Assembly (NCBI GenBank): GCA_028691845.1
Contig: JAQUYL010000013.1
Coordinates: 50,049-114,048 of the forward strand
Length of the DNA stretch: 64,000 bases
Source: Opitutaceae bacterium
GTDB taxonomy: Bacteria > Verrucomicrobiota > Verrucomicrobiia > Opitutales > Opitutaceae
Direction of reading: 5' to 3'
In this document: in pieces, positions 45,690 to 56,505 of the stretch
How positions within the stretch are numbered: the first letter of the stretch is position 1
How the letters are laid out: every line of letters begins with the position of its first letter
Translations under genes and position numbers: made by a program
The notes under the pieces: model-generated
Told to the model about the DNA's origin: nothing
Seen by the model: the letters and a program-made list of their open reading frames with translations, nothing else
Database searches by the model: none

Positions 45690-46670
45690 TTATTTCGCTG
45701 GTGGACGTGTCAACAACTGGGCGTTGAGGCCGGGGATCTTGTCCGAGAACTCGCCGTCGCCGCCGGCTTGGCGGAGCGCGCGCTGTACCATGCCCATGCG
45801 GGCATCGAGATTGTCGAGCATCGAGACGAACACAGCTTCGGGCGTTGCGGCCATGGTCGCCGCGCCATAGGCCAATTCCCCCTGATGGCTGAGGATGATA
45901 TGCTCGAGGCGTTCCAGAAGGTCGGCATTGAGTTTTACCTTCAGGCCCGCTTTGCGCACTAGTTGGTAGCCGAGCACGACGTGGCCTTGAAGGAGGCCCT
46001 TGCGGCTCCGCTGCGGTGCAAGCGTGCCTTCGTATTCGATTACCTTGCCGGTATCGTGGAGCAGCACGCCAGTTGTGGCCAAGTCGGGATCAACCTCCGG
46101 ATAAAGTGGCAGGAGCGCACGGCAGGCGCGTGCCATGTGCACGGTATGCTCGATCAATCCGTGCCGGTAGGCATGGTGCATGGAGATGGCGGCTGGAGAA
46201 ACACGGAAGGCGTCACCGATCTCGTCAAATACGGCCTGCGTCGTGGCTCGCAATTCGGCGTGCTGGATGCCGGCGATGAATCCCTGAAACTCCCGCCACA
46301 GCGCCTCGGCATCCTCAGGCGGGGTCTCGACAATGTTTTCGATGATTTCGGGTCGGTTAATCTCCGCCTCGGAAAGCGCGGTAACGGAGTTTAGGCGGGG
46401 GGAGAGTCGGTTTTGGTAATAGTCGATCCGTCCTTCCACCCGCACGATGACGTCGCCGGTTAGTGACTTGAAGAAGTCGAACACGGGGGTGTCGCTCCAG
46501 GCGTTGGCGCTAAATGAGCCGGTGCGGTCACTTAGTTCGACAACGAGATAAGGCCGGTCGCCGCTGGTCACCCTCGCGGTGACTTTCCTGACCAGCAGGA
46601 CGCTTGAAAACGGGGCGGCGGACTCAAGGGCCTTCAATTGCTGGACGGTAAGGACTGGGGTCTCAGGCAT
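45690..46670 (-). CDS. OB-fold/HD-domain 3'-5' exoribonuclease, YhaM-like
   Basis: A 326-residue protein with an N-terminal OB-fold nucleic-acid-binding domain (TSGDRPYLVVELSDRTGSFSA) and a C-terminal HD phosphohydrolase domain with YRHGLIEHTVHMAR and VLLHDTGKV, plus HIILSHQGELAYGA. This is the architecture of YhaM/CBF1, a 3'-5' exonuclease best known from Firmicutes. No other RNA-processing gene is adjacent. It runs minus strand, 163 bases after the IS3 remnant. Confidence 0.9.
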   Translation of the reverse strand: MPETPVLTVQQLKALESAAPFSSVLLVRKVTARVTSGDRPYLVVELSDRTGSFSANAWSDTPVFDFFKSLTGDVIVRVEGRIDYYQNRLSPRLNSVTALSEAEINRPEIIENIVETPPEDAEALWREFQGFIAGIQHAELRATTQAVFDEIGDAFRVSPAAISMHHAYRHGLIEHTVHMARACRALLPLYPEVDPDLATTGVLLHDTGKVIEYEGTLAPQRSRKGLLQGHVVLGYQLVRKAGLKVKLNADLLERLEHIILSHQGELAYGAATMAATPEAVFVSMLDNLDARMGMVQRALRQAGGDGEFSDKIPGLNAQLLTRPPAK

Positions 46671-46877
46671 ATTTCTTTACGGGTTGTGGAGAGAGACAGA
46701 AGCAAGGACCCCAGACGCTGGGGCGCAGCGCATTGAGAACAGGTACAGCGTCGCCTGCCCGGCAAGCACACAGACAATCTGCGAGTAGTGTCACCGGCAG
46801 GCCTTCGCGCAATGCGTCAACAGCCGGTTGGGCCGGAGGAGGCCGCGTGCGGCTCGGAGCCTGCGAGGCGTCAATGG

Positions 46878-47540
46878 TCATAACTCATAATACTTTTCGC
46901 GTGCCTGCACCTGTACAATACGTTTTTCCGGCAGGACGTAGGCGGTCAGCCAGCTGCCCAGCACGCAGCCGGTATCGATGCCCAGCGACCATTTGCGCCG
47001 TTCAATCTCTGGACGAGGAGTATGGCCGTAGACCACGAAGGGCGGACCCTGCCATAATTCGGACCAGTGCGGCGCATCAGGCTGCAGCGAGCGCTTGTTG
47101 GGGCGTCCGTCCCGGTCGATCACCTGAATGCGGGTAACGACATGGGCGGGCTGCTCGCGCCAGGGCTGATTGGGCAGGAAGCCGCCATGAACAAAAACTA
47201 TATCGTCCTCCTCGTCGTAGTAGGTCAATGGCATGGCCTCCAAGTAATCCCAATCCTTGCTGCGCAACTGTTTCAAAGTGTCGAAATCGGCCTTCTTGAG
47301 ATGGGATTCATCGCCGGTTTCACGAAAATTGAGCAGGCGCAACTCGTGGTTGCCAAGAAGGGAAACAGTGGCCCGGTCACGGGCCAGATCAATGACACCG
47401 GCACTGTCCGGTCCACGATTCACCAGGTCCCCCAGCAGCACCAGGCGATCGTCGGACGAGAGCGCCAGCTTCCCCAGCAGCTCTTCGAATTCGCGAAGGC
47501 AGCCATGGATGTCTCCGATGGCAATAAGACGGCCATTCAT
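46878..47540 (-). CDS. Metallophosphoesterase (PPP/ApaH-like phosphatase)
   Basis: A 220-residue two-metal phosphoesterase. The calcineurin-like motifs are in order: GDIHG at residues ~9-13, GDLVNRGPDS, GNHE, VHGGF and GHTP. This matches the bacterial serine/threonine phosphatase and diadenosine tetraphosphatase group; which substrate it uses cannot be decided. ATG 47540 places the first motif at the usual distance; the frame extends 70 codons upstream without support. Confidence 0.9.
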   Translation of the reverse strand: MNGRLIAIGDIHGCLREFEELLGKLALSSDDRLVLLGDLVNRGPDSAGVIDLARDRATVSLLGNHELRLLNFRETGDESHLKKADFDTLKQLRSKDWDYLEAMPLTYYDEEDDIVFVHGGFLPNQPWREQPAHVVTRIQVIDRDGRPNKRSLQPDAPHWSELWQGPPFVVYGHTPRPEIERRKWSLGIDTGCVLGSWLTAYVLPEKRIVQVQAREKYYEL

Positions 47541-47596
47541 GCTGGGTGGGAATTTGCTAGCGTCTGTGCCGCGGGAAAGTAAACAAGAAAACCCTG

Positions 47597-48160
47597 ATGG
47601 AGCTGAATCTTCACCCATTAAGTGCGTGTTGCGCTGTTTCCGGTCGCGAGTTTCGCGAAGGAGATCGCGTGGTCTGCTATCTTGTGCGCGAACCGGACGG
47701 CGGGATCGGGCGGCGCGACCTGCTGGAGGCAGAGGAGACCGCATGGCCAAAGCCAGACTTCGTGTTATGCCGATGGGTAGTGGTCTTCAAAGCGCGCCAG
47801 GCCGGGGCCAATCCAGAGCGCGCCCTCAAGATTACTGCGGAAAACCTTTTCCTCACCCTGGCCGATCCGGCCGGCGAGCCGAATCCGGCCAACATCCCGC
47901 TGCTGCAGTTTCTGGCACTCATGCTCGAGCGGAAAAAACTGATCAAACTGCGGGGGGTGACTGAAGACGGCCTGCGCCAGGTTTATGAGCACATGCCATC
48001 GCACCAGTTTTACGAAGTGCCAGTCGGGGTGCTTGATGAGGGATTTTTCCGGCGCATTCAGGAGCACCTCGGGGTGCTCGTCGGCGAACCTAAACCGAAG
48101 CCTGAAGCGGTGGCCTCTACGACGGCCCCTGGACCGGCAGCGGGGCCGCCAGCGGAATAA
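47597..48160 (+). CDS. Conserved-looking protein of unknown function
   Basis: I do not recognise this 187-residue protein. It begins with a Cys-containing segment ([19 protein letters not shown]) that could be a small beta domain, then a helical middle ([19 protein letters not shown]), and ends in a Pro/Ala-rich tail. It has no signal peptide or membrane helix. It diverges from the metallophosphoesterase gene by 56 bases, and its tail overlaps the 3' end of ppk1 by 44 bases, convergent. Confidence 0.7.
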   Translation: MELNLHPLSACCAVSGREFREGDRVVCYLVREPDGGIGRRDLLEAEETAWPKPDFVLCRWVVVFKARQAGANPERALKITAENLFLTLADPAGEPNPANIPLLQFLALMLERKKLIKLRGVTEDGLRQVYEHMPSHQFYEVPVGVLDEGFFRRIQEHLGVLVGEPKPKPEAVASTTAPGPAAGPPAE

Positions 48161-50312
48161 CCTCGATCGGTTCGCTCATCCGCTTGAGTGCATTAGCGAT
48201 TGAATGTTTTTGCGCAGAGAAGGGTGTTCCGTCCGGGGCACGAACGGGCGGAACATAGGTTCCGTTGGATTGCAGGATCTGGGCGTCCTCGTTGTCGCGC
48301 AGATCGGCCGGCAGCAAATCGTCGACCAGCCGCCGGCGTAACTCCGGATCCTCTATGGGGTGCAGTGTTTCGACCCGGCGGAAAAAATTGCGGGTCATCC
48401 AGTCGGCGCTTCCGGAGTAGACCAGCGGCTGACCCCCGTTCTCGAAATAGAAAATGCGGGCATGTTCGAGGAAACGGCCGACGATATTGCGGACGTTGAT
48501 GTTCTCGCTCAGACCCTTCACCCCGGGGACCAGGCAGCAAGTGGCACGGACGATGAGGTCGATTCTAACGCCAGCCTGGGAGGCCGCGTAGAGGTTGTCG
48601 ATCGTCACCTGGTCCTCGAGCTTGTTCATCTTGGCAATGATGCGGGAGGGCTTCCCGGCGAGGGCGTTGGTGGCCTCCGCGGCAATGAGCTCCTGCAAGC
48701 GGGCATGGAGGTTGAAAGGCGCAACGAGCAGGTGCTTGAACTCCGGAAGACGGCCGAAACCGGTCAGCGAGTTGAAAAGATTGGCAACTTCGCTGGTGAT
48801 ATGCTCCCGGCAGGTAAAATAGCTGAGGTCGGTGTAGAGCCGGGCGGTTCGGGGATTGTAGTTGCCGGTGCCAAGATGGACGTAGCGGCGCAGGACGCCG
48901 CTCTCGCGCCGGACGATGAGGCTGCATTTGCAGTGCGTCTTGTGACCGACGAGACCAAACACCACATGCACCCCGGCCTCCTCGAGCTGCTTGGCCCATT
49001 GGATGTTGTTGGCCTCGTCAAAGCGCGCCTTGAGTTCGACCAGGGCCGTCACTTGCTTGCCATTGCGCGAGGCATCGATCAATGCGCGGATGATCGGCGA
49101 GTCGCCGCTCGTGCGGTAGAGGGTCTGTTTGATGGCGAAAACCTCCGGGTCCACGGCAGCCTGTTCGATGAAATCCACCACCGGCGTGAACGAATCGTAG
49201 GGATGATGCAGCAGGATGTCGCGCTCGCGGATCCGGTCGTAGAGGCGCCCGGGATCGCCGAGCACCGGCAGTTCCACGGGGGAAAAGGACGGGTATTTGA
49301 GGTCCGGCCGGTCGATCTCACAGAGGCTCATCAACCGCAGCAGGGTCAGCGGTCCGTCGTGGCGGAAGGCGTATTCGTGCGGCAGGTCCAGATTCGCGCA
49401 CAACATGTCAAACAAGGCGTCGTTGACTCCGGATTCGATCTCTAGGCGGACGGCTGCTCCGCGGCGCAGATTGCGCAGTTCCTCCTCGATTTTGGCGAGC
49501 AGGTTCTCGACTTCCTCCTCGTCGATGTAGAGGTCGCTGTTGCGCGTTACGCGGAAGGCGTGCGCACTCTTGATGCGATAACCGGGGAAAAGCTCGCCGG
49601 CGCAGAGCTTGATGATCTCGCTCAGGAAAATGAACTGCTGCGCGCCGTTGCCCACTGGTCCGACCGGCACCAGGCGAGGGAGAATGCGCGGCACGGGCAG
49701 AATGGCGACAAGACTTTCCAACTCGGGGGTGTCAGGATTATCGAGGTCGACCAGCACGTTGAGGGTCTTGTTGCCGATCTGGGGGAAAGGATGGGCCTGA
49801 TCGATCGCCAGCGGGGTGAGCACCGGCAGGACCTGATCATGGAAGTATTTTCGCGCCCAGATGCGCTCGGCATCCTTGAGCTGGGCGGCGGTGAGGAAGG
49901 AGATGCCGGCGCGGGCGAGCGCCGGCACAAGCAATTCGTGCCAGCAGCGGTATTGGTCGCGGACCAACCCATCAACGACGGGGCGGATGCGGCGCAACTG
50001 CTCACTGGGACTCAGCCCATCGATGCTAATTTCAGCAGTCTGCGAATCGACTTGTTGCAGCAGTCCGGCGACCCGGATCTCGAAGAACTCGTCGAGATTA
50101 GAACTGACGATGGCGAGAAACTTAACCCGTTCCAAGAGGGGATTCTGCTCGCTTTGCGCCTGTTTCAGAACGCGCTGGTTGAAAGCCAGCCAGCTGAGTT
50201 CGCGGTTGAAGTAAACCGGCTTGCCCGGGACGGACGCCCCAGCGGGGGTGATGACCTTGCCGGCGGCGGCAGTGATTTTGGTCGATTTATGGACACGCCT
50301 GACAGCAGTCAT
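48117..50312 (-). CDS. ppk: Polyphosphate kinase 1
   Basis: Ppk1 reversibly polymerises the gamma phosphate of ATP into polyphosphate. From ATG 50312 it is 731 residues. Landmarks are [16 protein letters not shown] at the N-terminus, [28 protein letters not shown], the active-site histidine region [16 protein letters not shown] followed by VHLGTGNYN, and [17 protein letters not shown]. Length and order are normal. The C-terminal codons overlap the convergent neighbour. A CHAD protein encoded 25 kb away may act on the same polymer. Confidence 0.96.
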   Translation of the reverse strand: MTAVRRVHKSTKITAAAGKVITPAGASVPGKPVYFNRELSWLAFNQRVLKQAQSEQNPLLERVKFLAIVSSNLDEFFEIRVAGLLQQVDSQTAEISIDGLSPSEQLRRIRPVVDGLVRDQYRCWHELLVPALARAGISFLTAAQLKDAERIWARKYFHDQVLPVLTPLAIDQAHPFPQIGNKTLNVLVDLDNPDTPELESLVAILPVPRILPRLVPVGPVGNGAQQFIFLSEIIKLCAGELFPGYRIKSAHAFRVTRNSDLYIDEEEVENLLAKIEEELRNLRRGAAVRLEIESGVNDALFDMLCANLDLPHEYAFRHDGPLTLLRLMSLCEIDRPDLKYPSFSPVELPVLGDPGRLYDRIRERDILLHHPYDSFTPVVDFIEQAAVDPEVFAIKQTLYRTSGDSPIIRALIDASRNGKQVTALVELKARFDEANNIQWAKQLEEAGVHVVFGLVGHKTHCKCSLIVRRESGVLRRYVHLGTGNYNPRTARLYTDLSYFTCREHITSEVANLFNSLTGFGRLPEFKHLLVAPFNLHARLQELIAAEATNALAGKPSRIIAKMNKLEDQVTIDNLYAASQAGVRIDLIVRATCCLVPGVKGLSENINVRNIVGRFLEHARIFYFENGGQPLVYSGSADWMTRNFFRRVETLHPIEDPELRRRLVDDLLPADLRDNEDAQILQSNGTYVPPVRAPDGTPFSAQKHSIANALKRMSEPIEVIPLAAPLPVQGPS

Positions 50313-50489
50313 GGGGAAAATCCGGCGGAAGAAAGAAGGGACGTGCGGGCAGAACCGGCACAAAGAGATTTTTCACGTAAATGTAACCCGGATCGCGGCG
50401 GCGCCGAGAAAATAATCCTTTCCCAGCAGACACGGCGGCAGGAGCGGCAGTCTCGCCGCAGCGCACGTGGGATAGTCAGCCGGATCTGC

Positions 50490-52247
50490 TCAAGCCTCGG
50501 GCTGGACGAGATCCGGATCAAAGCTCACCGCCAGGCGGTACACCTGTCCGGGGCGCATGATCAGGGGGTGGTCGCGTACAAACGACTGCAAATAGTGGAT
50601 CTTGCCGAAATTGGTGCGGTAGTTGGGATCGGCGCTGACCACCTCGGTTTCCGCCCAGTTGGCGTGGAAATCATCCTTCAGGACGGAGCAGCGGTGACCT
50701 TGCGGTCCCAGCGCAGGCGAGTTGCCGACGCGATAACGCGAGTGCGGTGCCGCGATCACGAGTGAATAGCGGAATTTGTCGAGCTGTACCTGACTCTTGA
50801 CCGTGTAGGCGAACTCAGCGCTGACCTTGCTGCCGGTAAAGGTCCATTGGACTTTCGCATTGCCGAGGCCGCGGACCAGTTCCTCCCGGGTGTTGATGAG
50901 TTCGGGCTGCTCGTAGCGAAAATAGAACGAATTCTTGAGGCCAAGTCCCGTCACGCAGCGCAGGCCGTAAAAGGCGGGGATGCACGTGTTCTCCCCAAAC
51001 GTGAGCTCGGGGATCATAACCGGCAGATAAAGGTTATTGGGCCAGTCGAAGATCCCTGGGCAGTGGGGGAAAGGCAGGGAGTCCGATGTCAGAGTATTGC
51101 CGGAGCTGACGAGCGGGAACTGCACGTGCAGGCCAGAGTCGGCGTCGCGGTAGAGGAAGAGCCCCTGCTCCTTGCGGTTGCTCTTGTCAAAGATGACAAA
51201 CCGGCCACTGGTGCGCAGCGGTTCGACCTTGGGCGCATCGGGCATATGCACGATCTCGGCAAGGCGCGCCCACTGGCACAGATAGCGGGCGGCGTCGAAA
51301 TTGGCCATGCGGGTGGGGTGGGCGGCATCAGCCGACCGTTCGTCGTCGCGCACATCCAGATAGCCGTGCTCCTGGTCGAGGTAGGTCTGGAAGAAAAAGC
51401 AGAACAGACGGCGCAGCAGATCGAAGTAGCGGTTCTTCTGATCATCCGGAATCCAGCCGTCCCGGAGCCCCTGCAGCAGGAGGCTGATGCAGTGCATCTG
51501 GCCGTACGCGCCGGCGGCGCGCCCGTAGGTCCAGCCGAGACCGTCCGCCCGGACCAGATCCGGCATCATCCGGATATATTTCTCGGCGTAGGTCCGCAGG
51601 GTGGGAAGCTTGCGTTCGCGCAATGCGGCATTGGCGTGAAGCTGCAGCGCCGAGCGGACGAACGAGAAGGTCAACACGCCGTAGAGATTGAAGTTGCCGC
51701 CAATCCCATTTTCGGCGTCGTCAAAGAAACCGCTCGAGCTGGTCTGTTCGATCCTCTCCACCAGCCGCTCGATCAACCGGCTGGTTTCGTCCTTCTTAGA
51801 CAGGCCCAAGCTGAAGCGGCAGACCGCCTTGGCGATATTAAAGGCCTGCCAGTAGTTGTCGTAGTCGCTGCGGTGCAGCAGCTGCCGGTCGAGGCGCTGG
51901 CGTGTTTCGTCGACGAGGCGTTCCCACACGACGTTGCGCTCCTTTGACGGGCCGAAGGCCAGCAAGCCGAGTGAGGCGTAGGCCAGGCCGTTTTCTCCGG
52001 CGGGCTCGGTGAACGCCTGCGCGGTAACGCAGCGCGCTGCCAAGTCGACGAGGTCGACGTCTTTCAAGGTGGTTTCCCCTGTGGCGCGATAATATTCGCC
52101 CAGGGCGTAAGCGACATGGCCCGGCTCATCCGAGCGGAGGCTTTCGCCAGGAATGGGTGTGACAGTACCGTCCTGGTTGATTGAGGCTAGATTATGGCCC
52201 AGCATTGATCGGGCCATATCAAGACATTGCTCGGAGAAGCTATTCAT
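50490..52247 (-). CDS. Large protein, probable alpha/alpha toroid plus beta domain, unknown function
   Basis: A 585-residue protein without signal peptide. The first ~330 residues are helical with recurring aromatic/acidic pairs (DEPGHVAYALGEYYRAT, YDNYWQAFNIAKAVCRFS, WTYGRAAGAYGQMHCISLLL), suggesting an (alpha/alpha)6 barrel. The rest looks beta-rich. This combination resembles polysaccharide-active proteins such as heparinase-like lyases or unsaturated-sugar hydrolases, but I cannot name a family or a catalytic residue set. It lies between ppk1 and rho, all on the minus strand. Confidence 0.7.
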   Translation of the reverse strand: MNSFSEQCLDMARSMLGHNLASINQDGTVTPIPGESLRSDEPGHVAYALGEYYRATGETTLKDVDLVDLAARCVTAQAFTEPAGENGLAYASLGLLAFGPSKERNVVWERLVDETRQRLDRQLLHRSDYDNYWQAFNIAKAVCRFSLGLSKKDETSRLIERLVERIEQTSSSGFFDDAENGIGGNFNLYGVLTFSFVRSALQLHANAALRERKLPTLRTYAEKYIRMMPDLVRADGLGWTYGRAAGAYGQMHCISLLLQGLRDGWIPDDQKNRYFDLLRRLFCFFFQTYLDQEHGYLDVRDDERSADAAHPTRMANFDAARYLCQWARLAEIVHMPDAPKVEPLRTSGRFVIFDKSNRKEQGLFLYRDADSGLHVQFPLVSSGNTLTSDSLPFPHCPGIFDWPNNLYLPVMIPELTFGENTCIPAFYGLRCVTGLGLKNSFYFRYEQPELINTREELVRGLGNAKVQWTFTGSKVSAEFAYTVKSQVQLDKFRYSLVIAAPHSRYRVGNSPALGPQGHRCSVLKDDFHANWAETEVVSADPNYRTNFGKIHYLQSFVRDHPLIMRPGQVYRLAVSFDPDLVQPEA

Positions 52248-52331
52248 TCAAAAACGGTTGGCGCGTGAAAAAGAAGGTGGTCAGGTTGCGTAAATCGGGG
52301 TGGGGGGGGCAAGAATGAAGTTGGCCGGCAT

Positions 52332-53510
52332 TCAACGGGCGATCAGCTTTAGAAATTCGGCGTTCGTCTTGGTTTTCGAAAGGCGGGTGATCGCCGTTTC
52401 GGCCGCCTCCTCGATTTTCTGCTGGGCGAGGGCGCGGCGGAAGAAATGAATGCCTTCGAGCTCTTTCGCGTCAAGCAGCAGCTCCTCCTTGCGGGTGCCA
52501 GAGGAGGCGATGTTGACCGCCGGCCAGATCCGCATCTCGGCCGCCTTGCGATCGAGCACCATCTCCATGTTGCCGGTGCCCTTGAATTCCTGGAAAATTA
52601 CATCATCCATGCGACTGCCGGTTTCGACGAGGATCGACGCAATGATCGTGAGACTGCCGCCATCCTCAGTGTTGCGGGCCGCGGCAAACAGCTGACGGGG
52701 CTTCTCGAGCGCCCGGACATCGAGGCCGCCTGAACCGGTCCGGCCGCTGTTCCGCTGGGTGTTGTGCGCGCGGGCCAGACGGGTCAGCGAATCAAGGAGC
52801 AGCACCACGTCCTTGCCCACCTCCACCATGCGCTTGGCGCGCTCGATGCAAAGATCGGCGATGCGAATGTGATTTTCAACCGATTCGTCGTTTGACGAGG
52901 CCCAGACCTCGGCGGGCACGCTGCGCCGGAAGTCGGTTACCTCCTCCGGTCGTTCGTCGACCAGCAGGATCATGACATGACACTCCGGGTGATTTTCAAG
53001 CACACCGAGCGCGATGTCGCGTAACAACGTAGTCTTGCCGGCCCGGGGCGGTGAAACGATCAGGCCCCGTGTGCCCTTGCCTATTGGGCAGAAGAGGTCG
53101 ACGACACGTGTCGTCATGCGGGCATCCTTCGTCTCGAGCCGGATGTGTTCGTTGGGCGTGATTGTCGTGAGCGAAGTAAAATCTGGCAGACGGCGGCGTT
53201 GATCCAGATCCATGCCGTCGACTTTTTCAATGAAGCGCACCTTGGGATTGGGGAAACGATTGTCAGGCGTGGCGGTCGCGACGATAACGTTGCCTTCATG
53301 CAACTTGAAGCGGCGCACGAGTTCACGCGGCAGAAACGGATCCGTCGGGCGACGTTTGCCCATGCGGGTAACGTCAAGAAGCTGTCCATTGCGGTTGCTG
53401 TCGAGATCGAGGATCCCCTCAACCCGCAGCACGTTTTCGGGCTGCGCTGAAGGCGGGGTGGCGGTAGTCTGTTCGGCGTCTGCGCCGGCAGGCGGATTAC
53501 TGTTTTCCAT
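52332..53510 (-). CDS. rho: Transcription termination factor Rho
   Basis: Rho is the hexameric RNA helicase that ends transcription. It is 392 residues: a ~25-residue Ala/Pro/Thr-rich leader replaces the usual N-terminal helical domain; then the OB-like RNA-binding domain, Walker [26 protein letters not shown] with Walker B/Q-loop residues, and the secondary RNA site. It is shorter than E. coli Rho (419), mainly at the N-terminus. A start at 53510 is supported by the absence of good alternatives. Confidence 0.96.
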   Translation of the reverse strand: MENSNPPAGADAEQTTATPPSAQPENVLRVEGILDLDSNRNGQLLDVTRMGKRRPTDPFLPRELVRRFKLHEGNVIVATATPDNRFPNPKVRFIEKVDGMDLDQRRRLPDFTSLTTITPNEHIRLETKDARMTTRVVDLFCPIGKGTRGLIVSPPRAGKTTLLRDIALGVLENHPECHVMILLVDERPEEVTDFRRSVPAEVWASSNDESVENHIRIADLCIERAKRMVEVGKDVVLLLDSLTRLARAHNTQRNSGRTGSGGLDVRALEKPRQLFAAARNTEDGGSLTIIASILVETGSRMDDVIFQEFKGTGNMEMVLDRKAAEMRIWPAVNIASSGTRKEELLLDAKELEGIHFFRRALAQQKIEEAAETAITRLSKTKTNAEFLKLIAR

Positions 53511-54254
53511 ACAATACGAAGTGGGATGAGCGACCTAGGCTTGACCGAAAAATCCGACCGGGGCATAAGAGACTAGTTCAAGTCCATACCCCCACGAATT
53601 AGAAAAAGCTGTGACGGATCAAACGATTACCTCAGTCACCCGGGAGAACAGGGTTTTCAAGCTCTCGGCCGGGTTCACGAGTCAAGCAAACCTTGGCAGC
53701 TTCGCAAGTTACCGTAGGCTTTACATGGGTTCTGTCAATCATCCAGAACGATTTTCCGGGCGGCAGGCTGTGGAAATATGCCCCTTTTGCCTCTGCTATT
53801 AATGTGGGCGGCTGAGACCAATAAATATTTCAAAATGCTATCAGTGAGTAACATAAATATTCACGATAATCGTCGGCTCACCATATTGGCTTTCTCTGGG
53901 AGAAATGCGCGTAATTATTTTTGAAGAAGAGCCGAGGAGAGTTCATGCGATTACCTAAAGACAACTCCTGGCAGGATCAGCAATTCTGCCAATGCACTTG
54001 AGCTGCTGGACCTAAGAAGTGAGCCTGCCACCATTTGTCCATTTGCTGATGAAGTCTGAGTCGGCGGTTCGCGACGCTGGACTGCGGACAAACCAGCATA
54101 ATTTATGCGAGGGGCTTCGGCAACTTCTGCTCCGGGGTCGCCAAGGATTGGGTGAACGGCGTCAGGTGAAGGCTGCAATCGCTGCGGCTGGCGGTTGGTG
54201 ACGCGACTAGATCATTGAACCAAAGGCCAAGGTCTCGATGTCCTAAAACGATCC
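53511..54254. other. Intergenic stretch between rho and the pseudopilin cassette
   Basis: 744 bases between divergent transcription units. It is relatively AT-rich around 53800-53950 and must hold the rho promoter and probably the cassette promoter. I see no gene and cannot place the promoters. Short frames at 53611 (+) and 53951 (-) have no support. Confidence 0.45.
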
Positions 54255-55049
54255 ATGCGGTTGCACCCTGATCGATCGGGCCAGGTTCTCCAATCTACCG
54301 GAGCCCGAGTTCGGTTGGTGCTGCTTGGGCCACGGATTAGGAAATTTTGTGAGAGGGCGCGGATTGCTCATCCGCTAGTCAAGGGGAGAGACACACGGGC
54401 GGCTACCCTGGTCGAAATCCTCGTCGTGCTTGGCATTGTCGCGCTGCTCTTGGGCGTCACCGTCGCGATGATTTCCGGCGTGAAGCAACGTGCGTCAGCG
54501 GCTCGAGTCCGAGCCGATATGTCCCTTATAGCCCAGGCCCTTGAGGAATTCCGTCGTATCCATGGTGACTATCCTCGAACTGGAGATCTTCCCCAAGGGG
54601 ACCCCGATCCAGCCCGCCAGCCTCTTGCGCGTCATCATGCCCAGGCGGTTCTTTTCAATGCGCTTACCGGAGTATTCGGCGCCACGGGTTTTGCCGCTTC
54701 CGATCGGTGCAATGGTCGCAGTTGTCTGGATGCCAGCCGGTTCAGCCTAGAGATTCCGGCTGGACGGACTTCCGCCTTGAGTCCCAATTTCCAAATCGCC
54801 GTCCCGGCCTCCCCCGGGTCGCCTCCGGTCAAGTGCGAAGAACTCACCTGTTTGCTCGATCCCTGGGGCGGGCGCTATGTGTATTACCACCGTGGCGCCT
54901 CGGTCGGAGCGCCGTGGTCGAGCGGGGCTTATGTGCTCTACAGCGCTGGGCCCGATCGCCGCCATGCTGCGCCGACGCTCGATGGGGCTCTCACGGCCTA
55001 TGATTTCGCTGCGGCAGACAACGTCGACAATATTTACCAGGATCGCTGA
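54255..55049 (+). CDS. Prepilin-like protein, type II secretion/pilin type (cassette 1)
   Basis: A pseudopilin with the N-terminal methylation/cleavage region TRAATLVEILVVLGIVALLLG; cleavage would fall before ATLVE, with Glu+5 present and Ala at -1. The following helix and FRRIHGDYPRTGDLP resemble GspG-like major pseudopilins. The ATG at 54255 leaves an unusually long ~50-residue leader; a later GTG within the leader is more plausible but cannot be fixed. It is first of six prepilin genes with overlaps or tiny gaps. Confidence 0.8.
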   Translation: MRLHPDRSGQVLQSTGARVRLVLLGPRIRKFCERARIAHPLVKGRDTRAATLVEILVVLGIVALLLGVTVAMISGVKQRASAARVRADMSLIAQALEEFRRIHGDYPRTGDLPQGDPDPARQPLARHHAQAVLFNALTGVFGATGFAASDRCNGRSCLDASRFSLEIPAGRTSALSPNFQIAVPASPGSPPVKCEELTCLLDPWGGRYVYYHRGASVGAPWSSGAYVLYSAGPDRRHAAPTLDGALTAYDFAAADNVDNIYQDR

Positions 55050-55051
55050 AC

Positions 55052-55789
55052 ATGATCCATCACAGGAAATATGGATCTGGTGTATTCGTGGCCTTCACTC
55101 TCGTTGAATTGCTCACAGTCGTGGCGATAATTGGAATCCTCCTGGCCATCATCATCCCGACTGCTGCAGCCGCGCGCAACAGCGCCAAGCGTGTTCGGAC
55201 TCGCATCCAGTTTGCCCAATGGGCCACCGCCATCGAAAATTTTCGCCAGGAGTATGGCTATTATCCGATCTTTGATTCCAGCAATCTCGTCAATGCGCGC
55301 AGTCCGAATCCCAATGCCGCCGGGCTGCACGTTTTCCACGACACGCTTGTCGGCCGGCGCCGCGATGGCTCGGCCCTGCCTCACAATGGCGGCGGCGACT
55401 CTGTCGCGGAATCGTCGCCAGAGACGCAAAATCCCCGGCTCATTCCGTTCATCGCGTTTACGGAGGCCGATCTTTTCCCCGACACACCGGCGGATGAATG
55501 CGCCCTATCGCGCAATCTCCTGCACGATGCTTTTGGCAACACGCAGATCGCCGTCCTCGTGGACAAGAACCTTGACGGGGTTATCAAAATTGATCGGGCC
55601 GGCTGCGATTATACAACCGACCAGCTGCCGGCTGTATATCCCCCGGACAACACGGATTTGGCACTCAAGCCGTCTACTTCCGGGATCGAACCCGATATAC
55701 TGGAAACAGGTGTTCGCGCCGGGGTCATTTTTTATTCAGCCCCGCCGGGTGTCTTCTCATCCGACGGCCTCATCAAGAGTTGGAAATGA
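55052..55789 (+). CDS. Prepilin-like protein, GspG-like (cassette 2)
   Basis: A 245-residue pseudopilin. The processing region is VFVAFTLVELLTVVAIIGIL, with Ala at -1, Phe+1 and Glu+5, followed by an amphipathic helix and ENFRQEYGYYPIFD, as in GspG. The C-terminal half includes LVDKNLDGVIKID, possibly a calcium-binding loop as in pseudopilins. It starts two bases after the previous stop and overlaps the next gene by ATGA. Confidence 0.88.
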   Translation: MIHHRKYGSGVFVAFTLVELLTVVAIIGILLAIIIPTAAAARNSAKRVRTRIQFAQWATAIENFRQEYGYYPIFDSSNLVNARSPNPNAAGLHVFHDTLVGRRRDGSALPHNGGGDSVAESSPETQNPRLIPFIAFTEADLFPDTPADECALSRNLLHDAFGNTQIAVLVDKNLDGVIKIDRAGCDYTTDQLPAVYPPDNTDLALKPSTSGIEPDILETGVRAGVIFYSAPPGVFSSDGLIKSWK

Positions 55790-56505
55790 CAGTGCCGGGC
55801 AGAGAGGGCGGTCTTCGGGAACATGGGTCCACGCTGTTCCCCTGTTGGCTGGCGTTCACGCTGATTGAACTCCTGGTCGTCATCGGATTGATTGGACTAT
55901 TTGCTGGTTTCGTTGCGGGTGTTTTGGAAGGGCGCAGTGCGCAAGCGACTGCGCTTCGATCTGCGCATATGACTGTGACCGGGCTGCTTGGCTCCGCGCG
56001 GGCTCTGGCCGCCACCCAGCAAACGACTGCCCGCCTGCTTGTTTATGCACAACCGCCGCCGCACGGGGAGAAAGCGAAGTATCTCCGTTATATCCAAATC
56101 GTTCGCTTAGAGGATGAAGGGGACGATGACTGGACCGGGGTTGGGCCGCCGGTCATGCTGCCAGCGGGTGTCTGCATCGTTCCGCCTGACATGGGGCCGC
56201 ACCTTCTCTCCGTGGGAGTCAGCTGGACGCGCAACGGCAGTCCGGCACTGCTTTCACGAATGGCGCAGGTATCTGCGCAGATGGTTGACGGCAGATCGTC
56301 CGGCCCAGTTTTCTATGTCGAGTTCACGCCGGATGGCCGACCGAACTCCGAAAACAGCAGCACCTCCTCACCGCAGATTGTGGTAGCGCCGGCCATCACT
56401 GGCGCCAGCGGTCTGCCGGCATTCGACAATCCCGCGGCGACGCGTGGAGTCCTCGTCCGGCGCACGGGTTCGTTCGCCAATATTGGGGATCTCAGTGGCT
56501 TTTGA
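55786..56505 (+). CDS. Prepilin-like protein, Verru_Chthon cassette D-like (cassette 3)
   Basis: A 239-residue pseudopilin with processing region CWLAFTLIELLVVIGLIGLF (Ala-1, Glu+5). It goes on with LLGSARALAATQQTTARLLV and YLRYIQIVRLEDE, a pattern I associate with the Verru_Chthon D-type proteins, which resemble GspH. ATG 55786 overlaps the upstream stop by four bases. Its end overlaps the next gene. Confidence 0.82.
   Translation: MTVPGREGGLREHGSTLFPCWLAFTLIELLVVIGLIGLFAGFVAGVLEGRSAQATALRSAHMTVTGLLGSARALAATQQTTARLLVYAQPPPHGEKAKYLRYIQIVRLEDEGDDDWTGVGPPVMLPAGVCIVPPDMGPHLLSVGVSWTRNGSPALLSRMAQVSAQMVDGRSSGPVFYVEFTPDGRPNSENSSTSSPQIVVAPAITGASGLPAFDNPAATRGVLVRRTGSFANIGDLSGF

Noticed and set aside
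48360..49445. Long plus-strand frame opposite the first part of the ppk1 3' half
   Set aside because: Antisense shadow of a conserved gene; similar frames at 49560-50765 and 50847-51947 were rejected for the same reason.
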